Part shown: positions 7,702 through 16,587 of the stretch, one piece after another | Position numbering within the stretch: position 1 is the stretch's first letter | Layout of the letters: each line of letters starts with the position of its first letter | Assembly: GCF_018332455.1 (NCBI RefSeq) | Contig: NZ_BOPZ01000002.1 | Span: forward strand, 124,001-188,000 | DNA: 64,000 nucleotides | From: Clostridium polyendosporum | GTDB taxonomy: Bacteria > Bacillota > Clostridia > Clostridiales > Clostridiaceae | Direction of reading: 5' to 3' | Program-made: the position numbers and the translations under genes | The notes under the pieces: generated by a model | What the model saw: the letters and a program-made list of their open reading frames with translations, nothing else | What the model was told of the DNA's origin: nothing | Database searches by the model: none

Positions 7702-9300
7702 ATGAAGCTTCAACAAAAGATCATTTGTCTTTTTATTGGTGTATTAATGCTTTCTATAGGAAGTATCACTATTTTATCCTTTTACCAAATGAGAAACCTG
7801 CTTGAAACACAGGTTAGCAAGGATATGTTAGATGTAACAAATTCAATTGCAGAAAATTATGTTGTTAAAGAGTATTTTGGGACAAGCGATAACGTATCAA
7901 ATGAAATCCTTAACAATGAAATAGAAAAGCTAAGGCAAAAACTAGGTGTTCAATTTATAGTTGTTATGGATATGAAAGGGATAAGACAAACTCATCCTAT
8001 AAAAGAAAAGATAGGGAAAAGGTTTGAAGGTGGAGACGAAAAGGCAGCTTTGACTAAAGGTGAAGAATACGTTTCCATGGGAAAAGGAAGCTTTGGCCCT
8101 TCCTTTAGAGTGTTTGCTCCCATTTATGAGGGAAGTAAGCAGGTTGGTGCAGTATGTATTGGGATAATTGCTGAGAACTATTATAATCAAATAAACGAAA
8201 GAATGAAAAAGTTTATTCCTTTTATTGTATTAGGACTTGCTTTAGGAGTTTGGGGGGCCATATTATTATCATACAATATCAAAAAAACTATTTTAGGACT
8301 TGAACCTGAGGAAATAACGCTTATTTTGAAGCAAAAAGAAACAGTGTTGGAAACGATTAAAGAGGGAATTATTTGTGTAGATGAACAAGGAAAGATAACT
8401 CTTTTTAATAAAGAAGCAGGAGTTATTTTAGGACTTGAAGAGTCTGATATTGGGAGAGGTATTACTGATTTTGTATACGGTAACATAATTGAAGATGCTC
8501 TAGGAAATGGGGAACCTATAGAAAATATTGAGGTAAAGGTAAGACCTGGGGTGAGTATAATATCAAAGTTCACTCCTTTAAGGAATGAAAAGAATAAACT
8601 GATTGGTATTTTAATTAATTTTAGGAATTTGACAGAAGTAAGAAAGTTAGCTGAGGAGCTTACAGGTATTAAAAAAATGACATGGTCACTAAGAGCTCAA
8701 AATCATGAATTTATGAATAAGCTCCATACTATTTCTGGGTTAATACAGCTAGAAGAGTACGAAGAAGTTCTTAAGTTTATAAATAATGTTGCTGATGAAA
8801 GAAAAAATATAAACACTATAGTCACAAAAAAAATAAAAGATATATCATTAGCTGCACTACTTCTTGCAAAGTATAGTAGAGCAGAAGAATCAAGGGTTAA
8901 GTTAATTATTGATGAAAATTCATCACTTAAAAAACTCCCTAAATATATAACCTCTGAAGAATTAGTTTCGTTGGTTGGAAATATATTAGAAAATTCTTTA
9001 GATGAAGTAAAAAATGATGGTAGTGGTGAAATTTATATAAAAATTTATGAGGAAAATGATATGCTTAAAATTTTTGTAAAGGATAATGGTAGAGGAATTA
9101 GGAGGGACATTGCTCCACACATATATGAAATGGGAGTTTCGAGTAAAGAAGGGCAAAGAGGTTATGGCATGTATTTAGTAAAAAACATTGTAGATGAAGC
9201 TAGGGGTACTATCAATTTTGAAGTAAATAATGGTACTGCGTGGTATATTGATATTCCAATGGGAGGGAGCGTTCAGGATGATAAAAGTGATGATTGTTGA
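7702..9300 (+). CDS. DcuS/CitA/MalK-type sensor histidine kinase for C4-dicarboxylates
   Basis: A membrane histidine kinase of the DcuS/CitA family (532 residues). Transmembrane helix 1 is at about residues 7-27, a periplasmic-type PAS sensor domain at about 30-168, helix 2 at about 171-191, a cytoplasmic PAS at about 215-315, the H-box NHEFMNKLH with phospho-acceptor H335, and a HATPase domain with DNGRG and GYGMYL boxes. AAAGGAG sets the ATG at 7702. It overlaps the response regulator by 23 bases, so the two are translated together. The following genes are malic enzyme, an organic anion carrier, malate dehydrogenase and PEP carboxykinase, so the ligand is most likely malate or a related dicarboxylate, as for Bacillus MalK. 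That ligand is inferred from context. Confidence 0.92.
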   Translation: MKLQQKIICLFIGVLMLSIGSITILSFYQMRNLLETQVSKDMLDVTNSIAENYVVKEYFGTSDNVSNEILNNEIEKLRQKLGVQFIVVMDMKGIRQTHPIKEKIGKRFEGGDEKAALTKGEEYVSMGKGSFGPSFRVFAPIYEGSKQVGAVCIGIIAENYYNQINERMKKFIPFIVLGLALGVWGAILLSYNIKKTILGLEPEEITLILKQKETVLETIKEGIICVDEQGKITLFNKEAGVILGLEESDIGRGITDFVYGNIIEDALGNGEPIENIEVKVRPGVSIISKFTPLRNEKNKLIGILINFRNLTEVRKLAEELTGIKKMTWSLRAQNHEFMNKLHTISGLIQLEEYEEVLKFINNVADERKNINTIVTKKIKDISLAALLLAKYSRAEESRVKLIIDENSSLKKLPKYITSEELVSLVGNILENSLDEVKNDGSGEIYIKIYEENDMLKIFVKDNGRGIRRDIAPHIYEMGVSSKEGQRGYGMYLVKNIVDEARGTINFEVNNGTAWYIDIPMGGSVQDDKSDDC

Positions 9301-9985
9301 AGATGATCCTATGGTAAGGGAAATAAATAGCAGATTTTTAGAAAAAGTTGATGGTTTTACTTTAGCAAAGGCAGCTAGTAATTTAAAGGAAGCAAAAGAG
9401 TTTGTATCTAAAAATAAGATTGATTTAATACTTCTTGATGTTTACCTACCAAAGGAAAGTGGATTAGACTTTTTAAAATGGCTTCGTAAGGAAGAGAAAA
9501 TAATAGACATAATACTTATAACAGCAGATAAAAGTAGGGAAAGTGTACAAGAAGCTTTTAGGTTTGGGGCTGTAGATTATTTAATAAAACCTTTTTCTTT
9601 TGAGCGATTTAAGGAAGCATTATTTCTATTTAAAGAAAGATATGATCGCTTTAAGAAGAACGAGACTATTGAACAAGAGGAATTAGATAAATTAATAATA
9701 AGCAGTAAAAATACAGCGGATGTAAAGAAAGGAAATACAGATTTACTAGAAAAAGGCTTCAATAAGTATACTTATACTAGTATATGGGATGCAATAGAAA
9801 AAAAAGGTGATGAATATTTTGTCGCGGAAGATTTAGCTGAACAACTTGGAATAGCGAGAGTTACGGTAAGAAAGTATCTTGAGTATATGGACAAAGAAGG
9901 AAGATTAACAAAGTTAATTGAATATGGAAAAGTTGGCAGACCTCAACACAGATATAGGATAGTCGACACGACACTATCACCATAA
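9278..9985 (+). CDS. CitB/DcuR/MalR-type response regulator
   Basis: Partner of the preceding kinase. The receiver domain is at residues 1-120 with acidic pair E8/D9, phospho-acceptor D54 (LLDVYLP) and conserved K104 (YLIKPF). The C-terminal helix-turn-helix is in AEQLGIARVTVRKYLEYM. GGAGGG upstream fixes the ATG at 9278; the 16 residues before it in the open frame overlap the kinase and are not conserved. It is 235 residues long, typical of the family. A terminator follows, so it probably acts on separate promoters: the 33-base motif found upstream of both malic enzyme genes is a candidate target. A truncated copy of its first codons lies at 22747-22818. Confidence 0.92.
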   Translation: MIKVMIVEDDPMVREINSRFLEKVDGFTLAKAASNLKEAKEFVSKNKIDLILLDVYLPKESGLDFLKWLRKEEKIIDIILITADKSRESVQEAFRFGAVDYLIKPFSFERFKEALFLFKERYDRFKKNETIEQEELDKLIISSKNTADVKKGNTDLLEKGFNKYTYTSIWDAIEKKGDEYFVAEDLAEQLGIARVTVRKYLEYMDKEGRLTKLIEYGKVGRPQHRYRIVDTTLSP

Positions 9986-10046
9986 ATATAGATTAGTTAG
10001 TAGTTTATTTATGACAACTGTTTAGGGTAATATTTTTAGATCAACG

Positions 10047-10079
10047 GGAATTCGTTTATATACGAATTCCTTATTTTTA
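10047..10079 (+). terminator. Strong terminator after the two-component pair
   Basis: GGAATTCGT / ACGAATTCC perfect 9-bp stem with a 6-base loop, followed by TTATTTTTAT. It separates the regulator genes from the malic enzyme unit. Confidence 0.9.
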
Positions 10080-10080
10080 T

Positions 10081-10157
10081 TTGCCATCATTTTGTGTAGT
10101 AAAATCTGACTCAATGTAGGTAGGCTAGGCGCCTACTCAAGCTTGGTTAGGCGCTTA
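10081..10157 (-). repeat. Dispersed repeat, divergent copy, with alternative hairpins
   Basis: Resembles the double-hairpin repeat in minus orientation (TTGCCATCATTTTGTG ... AAAATCTGACT ... GTAGGC). It contains two mutually exclusive stems: GTAGGC / GCCTAC, and GCGCCTA / TAGGCGC. It lies in the malic enzyme leader region, upstream of the conserved 33-base motif. Confidence 0.5.
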
Positions 10158-10184
10158 AAGTATGTTGTTAAAATTTATACAAAG

Positions 10185-10217
10185 AAAACTAAAAAAACAA
10201 AATGCATTTTAAATTTA
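10185..10217 (+). promoter_or_regulatory. Conserved 33-base upstream motif, malic enzyme copy 1
   Basis: An A-rich motif containing the palindrome AAATGCATTT. It is 32/33 identical to 22840-22872 upstream of the second malic enzyme gene. The two flanks have diverged more. A site for the malate response regulator or a shared promoter element is the simplest reading; this is inferred from conservation only. Confidence 0.55.
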
Positions 10218-10295
10218 CAGAATATTTTAAAAATAAGCTCCAGCTGATATCATTAAGTCATAAAGAACAACAACACTTTGAGGAGGATGAGAGGT

Positions 10296-11468
10296 ATGAA
10301 TTATTTTGAAGAAAGTTTAAAACTACATGAAAGAAGTATGGGAAAGGTTGAAGTTATATCAAAGATCAAAGTTGAAACAAGAGATGATCTAAGTTTGGCG
10401 TATAGCCCAGGTGTTGCAGAGCCATGTAGAAAGATTCATGAAAACGAAGAAAACGTATACAAATATACTTCAAAAGGAAATCTTGTAGCAGTAGTTACAG
10501 ATGGAACAGCAGTACTAGGATTAGGAGATATAGGTCCAAAGGCTGGAATTCCTGTAATGGAAGGTAAAGCTATTCTATTTAAGGAGTTTGCTAGTGTAGA
10601 TGCTTTTCCAATATGTTTAGATACTAAAGATGTTGATGAAATAGTAAAAACTGTTAAGCTAATAGCTCCAGGTTTTGGCGGAATAAACTTAGAAGATATC
10701 GGAGCACCAAGATGTTTTGAGATAGAAGAAAAACTTAAGAAGGAATTAGACATACCAGTATTTCATGATGACCAGCATGGTACAGCTATAGTAGTTTTAG
10801 CAGGATTAATTAATGCACTTAAACTAGTTGGAAAGAAAATCGAAGACTTAAAAGTAGTTGTAAATGGTGCAGGAGCAGCAGGTACAGCAATAGCTAAACT
10901 TTTACTTTCAACAGGAGTTAAGAACTTAATCGCTTGCGATAAGGTGGGCATACTTTATAGAGGTATTGAAAACATTGACGACGCTAAGAAGGCTTTAGCT
11001 GAAGTAACAAATCCAGATAATATTCAAGGAACTATGGCTGATGCATTAGTTGGAGCAGACGTATTCATCGGAGTTTCAGCTCCAGGGATTTTAAAACCTG
11101 AAATGGTTAGAACAATGAATAAGGATGCTATTGTATTTGCTATGGCAAACCCAACTCCAGAAATTATGCCGGACGAAGCTAAGGCAGCGGGAGTAAAAGT
11201 AATGGGTACAGGACGCTCAGATTTCCCAAATCAAATAAACAACGTTCTTGTTTTCCCAGGTTTATTCAGAGGAGCATTAGATGTTAGAGCAAAAGAAATA
11301 AATGAAGAAATGAAGATAGCAGCAGCATATGCAATTGCTAATGTAGTTAAAGAAGAAGAATTAAACTCAGAAAATGTTATTCCATTTGCATTAGATAAAG
11401 AAATAGCAGCAAAGGTAGCTGAAGCAGTAGCTAAAGCAGCAAGAGAAACAGGTGTTGCTAGAATATAA
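10296..11468 (+). CDS. NAD(P)-dependent malic enzyme, copy 1
   Basis: Oxidative decarboxylation of malate to pyruvate. At 390 residues it is the short bacterial form without a phosphotransacetylase-like tail. Family motifs visible: SLAYSPGVAEPC, the metal-binding FHDDQHGTAIV, and the nucleotide-binding VVNGAGAAGTAIAKLL. AGGAGG at 10281-10286 sets the ATG at 10296; an upstream TTG at 10278 is rejected because it precedes that site. It is followed by an intercistronic hairpin and the KdgT-family carrier. A copy with about 95% identity by eye lies at 22933-24105. Cofactor preference (NAD or NADP) cannot be told by inspection. Confidence 0.95.
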   Translation: MNYFEESLKLHERSMGKVEVISKIKVETRDDLSLAYSPGVAEPCRKIHENEENVYKYTSKGNLVAVVTDGTAVLGLGDIGPKAGIPVMEGKAILFKEFASVDAFPICLDTKDVDEIVKTVKLIAPGFGGINLEDIGAPRCFEIEEKLKKELDIPVFHDDQHGTAIVVLAGLINALKLVGKKIEDLKVVVNGAGAAGTAIAKLLLSTGVKNLIACDKVGILYRGIENIDDAKKALAEVTNPDNIQGTMADALVGADVFIGVSAPGILKPEMVRTMNKDAIVFAMANPTPEIMPDEAKAAGVKVMGTGRSDFPNQINNVLVFPGLFRGALDVRAKEINEEMKIAAAYAIANVVKEEELNSENVIPFALDKEIAAKVAEAVAKAARETGVARI

Positions 11469-11486
11469 GGTTTTAAAAGGAGTAAT

Positions 11487-11515
11487 GTCTAGCCCTTAGT
11501 GAATAAGGGTTAGAC
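11487..11515 (+). terminator. Intercistronic hairpin between malic enzyme and the carrier
   Basis: GTCTAGCCCTTA and TAAGGGTTAGAC form a 12-bp stem with one G-T pair and a 5-base loop, but no T run follows. It more likely sets message stability or partial read-through between the two genes than full termination. Confidence 0.55.
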
Positions 11516-11564
11516 AAATATAAATCACTAAATTGTAAAGGTTTAAATGTAGGGGGTATTAACA

Positions 11565-12533
11565 ATGAAAGTACCAATTTATAATTTTATGAAAAAGGTT
11601 CCTGGTGGAATGATGGTAGTTCCTCTACTTTTCGGAGCAACTATAAACACATTTTTTCCGCATGCTTTAGAAATCGGTGGATTTACTGAAGAATTATTCA
11701 AAAAAGGTGCACAACCATTAATCGGTATGTTCTTATGTTGTATGGGATCACAAATTGCTTTTAATAAAGCAGGACTTCCAATTAAAAGAGGATTTATTTC
11801 ACTTATTACTAAATTTATTATAGGTGCAATCATAGCTATAACAGTTGGTAAAATGTTTGGAACAGCAGGAATACTTGGAATAACTCCAATGGTTTGGATG
11901 TCAGCTTTCTCAAGTGTTAATACAGGTCTTTATGTAGCAGTTGCAGATCAATATGGAGATGCAGCTGACGTTGGAGCAGGAGCAATCATAGCTTTAAGTG
12001 GTGGAGCATTCTTTACAATGATAGCTTTAGGTGCTAGTGGATTAGCAAACATTCCTATTCTTTCAATGGTAGCTGTTATCGTACCAGTTATAGTTGGATT
12101 TATTCTTGGTAACTTAGATTCAGGTATGAAAAAGTTTTTAGGACATGGACAACATACTTTAATTCCTTTCTTCGCATTTGCTTTAGGTGCAAACATGAAC
12201 TTTATAAATCTTATTAAAGCTGGAGCACCAGGAGCAATATTAGGTCTACTAGTTCTTGTAATTTCAGGATTTGCAGGATACTTTGTACATCGTCTATTTG
12301 GATATCATGCAGGAGTTACAGCAGCTATTGGAAATACAGCTGGAAATCAATTAGCAACTCCATTAGCTATAGTTACAGCAGACGCAACATTAAAACCATA
12401 TTTACAAACTGCTACAGCTCAAATTGCAACTTCAATTATAATAACTGCAATATTGTGTCCAATGCTTGTAGATTATTTAGATAAAAAGATTAAGGCTAAA
12501 TCTGCAGCTAATGCGGTAGAAGCTGTAGCCTAA
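11565..12533 (+). CDS. kdgT: KdgT-family organic anion carrier, possibly for malate
   Basis: A polytopic membrane protein of 322 residues with about ten hydrophobic segments and a basic, Ala-rich tail, matching the 2-keto-3-deoxygluconate permease family (MKVPIYNFMKKVPGGMMVVPLLFGATINTFFP start). AGGGGG lies before the ATG. Its neighbours are all malate enzymes under a DcuS-type sensor, and no KDG kinase, aldolase or pectin gene is in the window. I therefore suspect that it carries malate, oxaloacetate or pyruvate here; this is context inference against the family name. Part of its leader appears to be duplicated downstream of the second malic enzyme. Confidence 0.85.
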   Translation: MKVPIYNFMKKVPGGMMVVPLLFGATINTFFPHALEIGGFTEELFKKGAQPLIGMFLCCMGSQIAFNKAGLPIKRGFISLITKFIIGAIIAITVGKMFGTAGILGITPMVWMSAFSSVNTGLYVAVADQYGDAADVGAGAIIALSGGAFFTMIALGASGLANIPILSMVAVIVPVIVGFILGNLDSGMKKFLGHGQHTLIPFFAFALGANMNFINLIKAGAPGAILGLLVLVISGFAGYFVHRLFGYHAGVTAAIGNTAGNQLATPLAIVTADATLKPYLQTATAQIATSIIITAILCPMLVDYLDKKIKAKSAANAVEAVA

Positions 12534-12554
12534 TTTAGAAATTTTAAAATTAGT

Positions 12555-12589
12555 AGAGATGATTAAAAAATATTCATCTCTTTCTTTTT
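12555..12589 (+). terminator. Terminator after the KdgT-family gene
   Basis: AGAGATGA (12555-12562) pairs with TCATCTCT (12574-12581), followed by TTCTTTTT. Confidence 0.8.
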
Positions 12590-12698
12590 ATAAGTAAATT
12601 GTATAACTTATTAAAGTCTATGATAGAAAAAATTGACCTATAGAAATACAAAGTTGTTAAGAGGACAATCTTATGAATAATTATTTAGGAGGTTTTTT

Positions 12699-13406
12699 AT
12701 GAAAAATATATTGTATGAAGAAGATGCAAAAAATATTAGAAATATCATAGGCAGTAGAGACAAAGTGATAATTCGTGCTAATACAGCAAAAAAGATTCTT
12801 ATTGAAGGTAATAAAAGGTATGTAAGTGGAAAACTTGCAAATAAAGATATATCCTTAAAAGTTCTTTCACAGCTTTATACAAATGGACAATATCCATTTG
12901 CAGCAATTTTGACTTGTTCAGACTCTAGAGTTTCACCTGAATTAATTTTTGATGTAGGATTAGGAGATATATTTGTAGTTAGAAATGCTGGAAATGTAGT
13001 TGATAGTATTGTATCTGGCAGCATTGAGTATGCAGTACAGTTACTTAATGTGCCATTAGTTATTGTTCTTGGACATGATAAATGTGGGGCAGTAAAGGCT
13101 GCTGTTGATGGGGGGGAGGTTTCACCAAATATAAAAGCAGTTACAAGTAATATTGATCCAGTAGTTAAATATGTAAAGGCTAACTATAAGAATATTAAAG
13201 GTGAAGAAATTGCTTCAAAAGTTGAAGATGAGAATATATTGTATTCAGTTAATAAACTTTTGGAAAATTCCGTAATAAAGGAATTGAAAAGTAATGGGAA
13301 TGTTGATGTGATTCCAGTAAAATATAGCATGGCTACTGGAGAGGTTACATTTCTAGAAATTTTTAATGATAATTTAAAACAAATGAATGACACAAAGTAT
13401 GGTTGA
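12699..13406 (+). CDS. Beta-class carbonic anhydrase
   Basis: Interconverts CO2 and bicarbonate. The 235-residue protein has the zinc ligands C73 (TCSDSR), H126 and C129 (GHDKCG) and the Asp75-Arg77 dyad of active beta enzymes. AGGAGG precedes the ATG. It has its own spacing from its neighbours (about 165 bases before, 190 after) and sits inside a malate cluster whose enzymes release CO2 (malic enzyme, PEP carboxykinase). A role in handling that CO2, or in supplying bicarbonate for the reverse reactions, is inferred. Confidence 0.93.
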   Translation: MKNILYEEDAKNIRNIIGSRDKVIIRANTAKKILIEGNKRYVSGKLANKDISLKVLSQLYTNGQYPFAAILTCSDSRVSPELIFDVGLGDIFVVRNAGNVVDSIVSGSIEYAVQLLNVPLVIVLGHDKCGAVKAAVDGGEVSPNIKAVTSNIDPVVKYVKANYKNIKGEEIASKVEDENILYSVNKLLENSVIKELKSNGNVDVIPVKYSMATGEVTFLEIFNDNLKQMNDTKYG

Positions 13407-13599
13407 TTTTTAAACAATTTAAGTTGTATATCTATAGATACTGGTTTTGTTAAATTAACTACAAAGTTTTCTTTATTACCAAAATACATTAAAAAAACAC
13501 ATAATATTTAAAGGTTTTCAGTTTGTTGGTAATATTATATCAATGATTTAAAAATCAAAAAATACTATTTAAAATTTTAAAGAAAAATAGGAGGAAAAA

Positions 13600-14688
13600 A
13601 TGGGGTATTCAAGGTATAAATATGAGGATTTAAAGAAATTATGTAATGTAGCTTTTCAAAGGTTTGGATTTTCTAAGGTAGATAGGGAAACTATTACAGA
13701 TGTATTGCTATTATCTGATTTATTTGGAATTGAGTCACATGGAGTTCAAAGATTAGTTCGTTACCATAAAGGAATCAAAAGTGGAATGATGAAAGTTCAT
13801 GCAGAAATGGAAATTGTTCATGAAACTCCAGTATCAGCAGTTATCGACGCTCACCAAGGTATGGGACAAGTAGTTGGTAAAAGATCTATGGAAATGGCTA
13901 TTAAAAAAGCAAAGAACTTAGGTATGGGAATGGTTGTAGTTAGAAATTCAAATCATTACGGTATCGCTGGATATTATGCAAGAATGGCTGCACAGGAAGG
14001 GTTACTTGGAATGTCAATGACTAATTCAGAGGCTATCCAAGTTCCTACTTTTGGGAAAGCAGCAATGATGGGAAGCAACCCAATTGCTATAGCAATGCCT
14101 GCAGAACCATATCCATTTCTTTTAGATATGTCTACAACTGTAGTTACAAGAGGCAAACTTGAAATTTACAATAAAAGAGCAGAAGCTCTTCCATTAGGTT
14201 GGGCGTTAGATAGTAAGGGAGCTGACTCTTCAGATGCTAAGGATGTACTATATAATATACAAAATAAACTTGGTGGAGGAATAGTTCCGTTAGGTGGTTC
14301 TTCAGAAGAATTTGGAGGCCATAAAGGCTATGGATTAGGAGTTTCAGTTGAATTATTTACAGCAATCTTATCTGGTGGATTAACTGCAAATTATACTCAT
14401 ATGAACAACGTTGGTGGAACATGTCATTGGTTCTTTGCAGTAGATTATGGCATCTTTGGTGATAAAAAGGTAATAGAAGCTGGTATGTCTAAGTACTTAC
14501 AAGAACTAAGAGATTCAGATAAAGCTGAAGGGCAAGACAGGATATACACCCATGGTGAGAAAGAAATAGAAGCATATAATGATAGACTAGCTAATGGAAT
14601 ATTAGTAAATGAAAATACCTTAGAGGAAATTCGAAATATGTGTAATTATCTTGATTTGTCAGTGAATGATTACTTAAAGGAAATATAG
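13600..14688 (+). CDS. Malate/L-lactate dehydrogenase, Ldh2 (type 2) family
   Basis: NAD(P)-dependent 2-hydroxyacid dehydrogenase of the Ldh2/YlbC/ureidoglycolate dehydrogenase family, unrelated to Rossmann-fold MDH. At 362 residues it is full length. The active-site segments ESHGVQRL (about residue 46), NSNHYG (about 115) and FGGHKGYGLG (about 247) are present. AGGAGG precedes the ATG. Upstream malate uptake and the PEP carboxykinase 38 bases downstream argue for malate to oxaloacetate as the physiological reaction. Substrate within this family is hard to call from sequence, so lactate or another 2-hydroxyacid remains possible. Confidence 0.88.
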   Translation: MGYSRYKYEDLKKLCNVAFQRFGFSKVDRETITDVLLLSDLFGIESHGVQRLVRYHKGIKSGMMKVHAEMEIVHETPVSAVIDAHQGMGQVVGKRSMEMAIKKAKNLGMGMVVVRNSNHYGIAGYYARMAAQEGLLGMSMTNSEAIQVPTFGKAAMMGSNPIAIAMPAEPYPFLLDMSTTVVTRGKLEIYNKRAEALPLGWALDSKGADSSDAKDVLYNIQNKLGGGIVPLGGSSEEFGGHKGYGLGVSVELFTAILSGGLTANYTHMNNVGGTCHWFFAVDYGIFGDKKVIEAGMSKYLQELRDSDKAEGQDRIYTHGEKEIEAYNDRLANGILVNENTLEEIRNMCNYLDLSVNDYLKEI

Positions 14689-14726
14689 TAATTCCAATAA
14701 ATATTAGCTAGGAGGTATTTTAAAAA

Positions 14727-16331
14727 ATGAACTTGGACTGTTTGAATTTTAAAGGTAATAAAAAAATATATAGAAATTTACCTGTATCAGATTTAGTAGA
14801 ATTAGCTGTTAAGAGAGGGGAAGGAGTTTTATCTAGCTCTGGAGCACTTGTAATCCATACCGGAAAATATACAGGAAGATCACCAAAGGATAGATTTATA
14901 GTAAAACAAAAGAGCGTAGAAGATAAAATAAATTGGGGGGAAATAAATGAACCTCTAGAAGAAATCATCTTCGATGAACTGTATAATCAGGTAATAAATT
15001 ACCTTTGTGAAAAAGATTTATTTGTATTCGATGGTTTTGTAGGTGCAATGAATACCTATCGTAATGGTGTTAGAGTAATTAGTGAATATGCCTCTCAAGC
15101 TCTCTTTGCTAACCAAATGTTTTTAAGACCTACAAGTGATGAGCTTGATGATTATCAGACGGATTTTAAAATTATATGTGCTCCAGGATTTAAAGCCCGT
15201 GGAAGTTTAGATGGAATTAATTCAGAAGCATTCATAATAGTTAATTTTGATAAAAAGCTTGTTCTTATTGGAGGTACTTTATATTCTGGTGAAATAAAAA
15301 AATGTATGTTCTCAATAATGAATTACATTCTTCCAAGTAGAGGGGTATTTCCTATGCATTGTTCAGCAAATATAGGAGTTGAAGGCGATACTGCAGTATT
15401 TTTTGGGTTATCAGGGACCGGAAAAACAACACTCTCATCAGATCCAGATAGAAGGCTTATTGGAGATGATGAGCATGGTTGGTGTGATGAAGGCATCTTT
15501 AATTTTGAAGGTGGATGTTATGCAAAAACAATAAGGCTTTCAGCTGAAAATGAAAAAGAGATATACGGAGCAATAAAATTTGGAGCTGTTCTTGAAAACG
15601 TTATATTAAATAAAGATAAAACACTTAATTATGATGATGATAGTTTAACTGAAAATACAAGAGCAGCATATCCACTACATTATATAGATAATATTGAAGC
15701 TACTGGTATTGGTTCTCAGCCTAACACAATAATATTTTTAACAGCAGATGCCTTTGGAGTATTACCTCCTATTTCAAAGTTAAGTAAAGAAGCAGCAATG
15801 TATCACTTTATGTCTGGATATACAAGTAAACTTGCAGGTACTGAAAGAGGTATTAAAGAACCTCAAGCAACTTTTTCATCCTGTTTTGGTGAACCATTTA
15901 TGCTTCTGAATCCAACAGTTTATGCAAAATTATTAGGAGAAAGAATAGAAAAAAATAATGTTGATGTATACCTAGTAAACACAGGATGGTCAGGTGGAGC
16001 GTATGGAGTAGGACAAAGAGTTAAATTATCCTATACAAGAGCTATGGTAAGTGCTGCACTTGAGGGAAATTTGAAAGATGTTAGCTATGTCGAAGATGAA
16101 ATATTTAAAGTTCAAGTTCCTACTTATTGTCCTGGTGTTCCTAATGAAATACTAGATCCTAAGAATACTTGGAGAAATAAGTCTGAATACTATGTTAAGG
16201 CTAAAGAATTAGCTGAAAAATTTGAAAATAACTTTAAGAAGTTTAAAAATATACCTGAGAACATTATTCAAGCAGGACCTAATTCAGATAATATACAATC
16301 TGTGCAAGAGGTCGCAGTAACTAACTTTTAA
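14727..16331 (+). CDS. pckA: Phosphoenolpyruvate carboxykinase (ATP)
   Basis: Oxaloacetate + ATP to PEP + CO2 + ADP, the gluconeogenic exit from malate. It has 534 residues, full length. The PCK-type P-loop GLSGTGKTT is at about residues 227-235, followed by the metal and ATP site LIGDDEHGW, with the oxaloacetate-binding Arg in [11 protein letters not shown] near residue 51. AGGAGG precedes the ATG. It is co-directional with the Ldh2-family gene 38 bases upstream and probably co-transcribed, forming a malate to oxaloacetate to PEP path. It ends at a long bidirectional terminator facing the glycosyltransferase gene. Confidence 0.97.
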   Translation: MNLDCLNFKGNKKIYRNLPVSDLVELAVKRGEGVLSSSGALVIHTGKYTGRSPKDRFIVKQKSVEDKINWGEINEPLEEIIFDELYNQVINYLCEKDLFVFDGFVGAMNTYRNGVRVISEYASQALFANQMFLRPTSDELDDYQTDFKIICAPGFKARGSLDGINSEAFIIVNFDKKLVLIGGTLYSGEIKKCMFSIMNYILPSRGVFPMHCSANIGVEGDTAVFFGLSGTGKTTLSSDPDRRLIGDDEHGWCDEGIFNFEGGCYAKTIRLSAENEKEIYGAIKFGAVLENVILNKDKTLNYDDDSLTENTRAAYPLHYIDNIEATGIGSQPNTIIFLTADAFGVLPPISKLSKEAAMYHFMSGYTSKLAGTERGIKEPQATFSSCFGEPFMLLNPTVYAKLLGERIEKNNVDVYLVNTGWSGGAYGVGQRVKLSYTRAMVSAALEGNLKDVSYVEDEIFKVQVPTYCPGVPNEILDPKNTWRNKSEYYVKAKELAEKFENNFKKFKNIPENIIQAGPNSDNIQSVQEVAVTNF

Positions 16332-16441
16332 GTTTTATAAAAAAGTTATAAAGTTTTTCTCATGATTAATATGTCTTTATAATTCCCCCAAATTATAATA
16401 GACGCAGAATAACAAAGTACAGATAAGGATAATAATAAATT

Positions 16442-16510
16442 AAAATAAAACTGAGCAGGCATCAGGCCTATTAACCTTCAGCTAGATTTCACTTTTTGTG
16501 AAATGACAGC
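16442..16510 (+). repeat. Dispersed double-hairpin repeat, copy 2
   Basis: Same layout as 1111-1175: AAAATAAAACTGAGCAGGC / GCCTATTA, then the ATTTCAC / GTGAAAT hairpin with a longer TTTTT loop. Plus orientation, between pckA and its terminator. Confidence 0.7.
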
Positions 16511-16514
16511 CAAT

Positions 16515-16570
16515 AAAAGAGGTTATCGCTAAAAGGTAATTGATAATTGCCTTTTAGGATATCCTCTTTT
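16515..16570. terminator. Long bidirectional terminator between convergent genes
   Basis: AAAAGAGG at the left end pairs with CCTCTTTT at the right end, and the inner arms CTAAAAGG(T/C)AATT pair as well, giving a stem of about 25 bp with a few mismatches. A-rich and T-rich flanks suit termination of pckA (+) and of the glycosyltransferase (-). Confidence 0.88.
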
Positions 16571-16587
16571 CTGTTTATATTACTATA

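Noticed and set aside
7608-7805. 65-codon open frame overlapping the sensor kinase start
   Set aside because: No ribosome site, overlaps the well-supported kinase gene in another frame and shows no family pattern.
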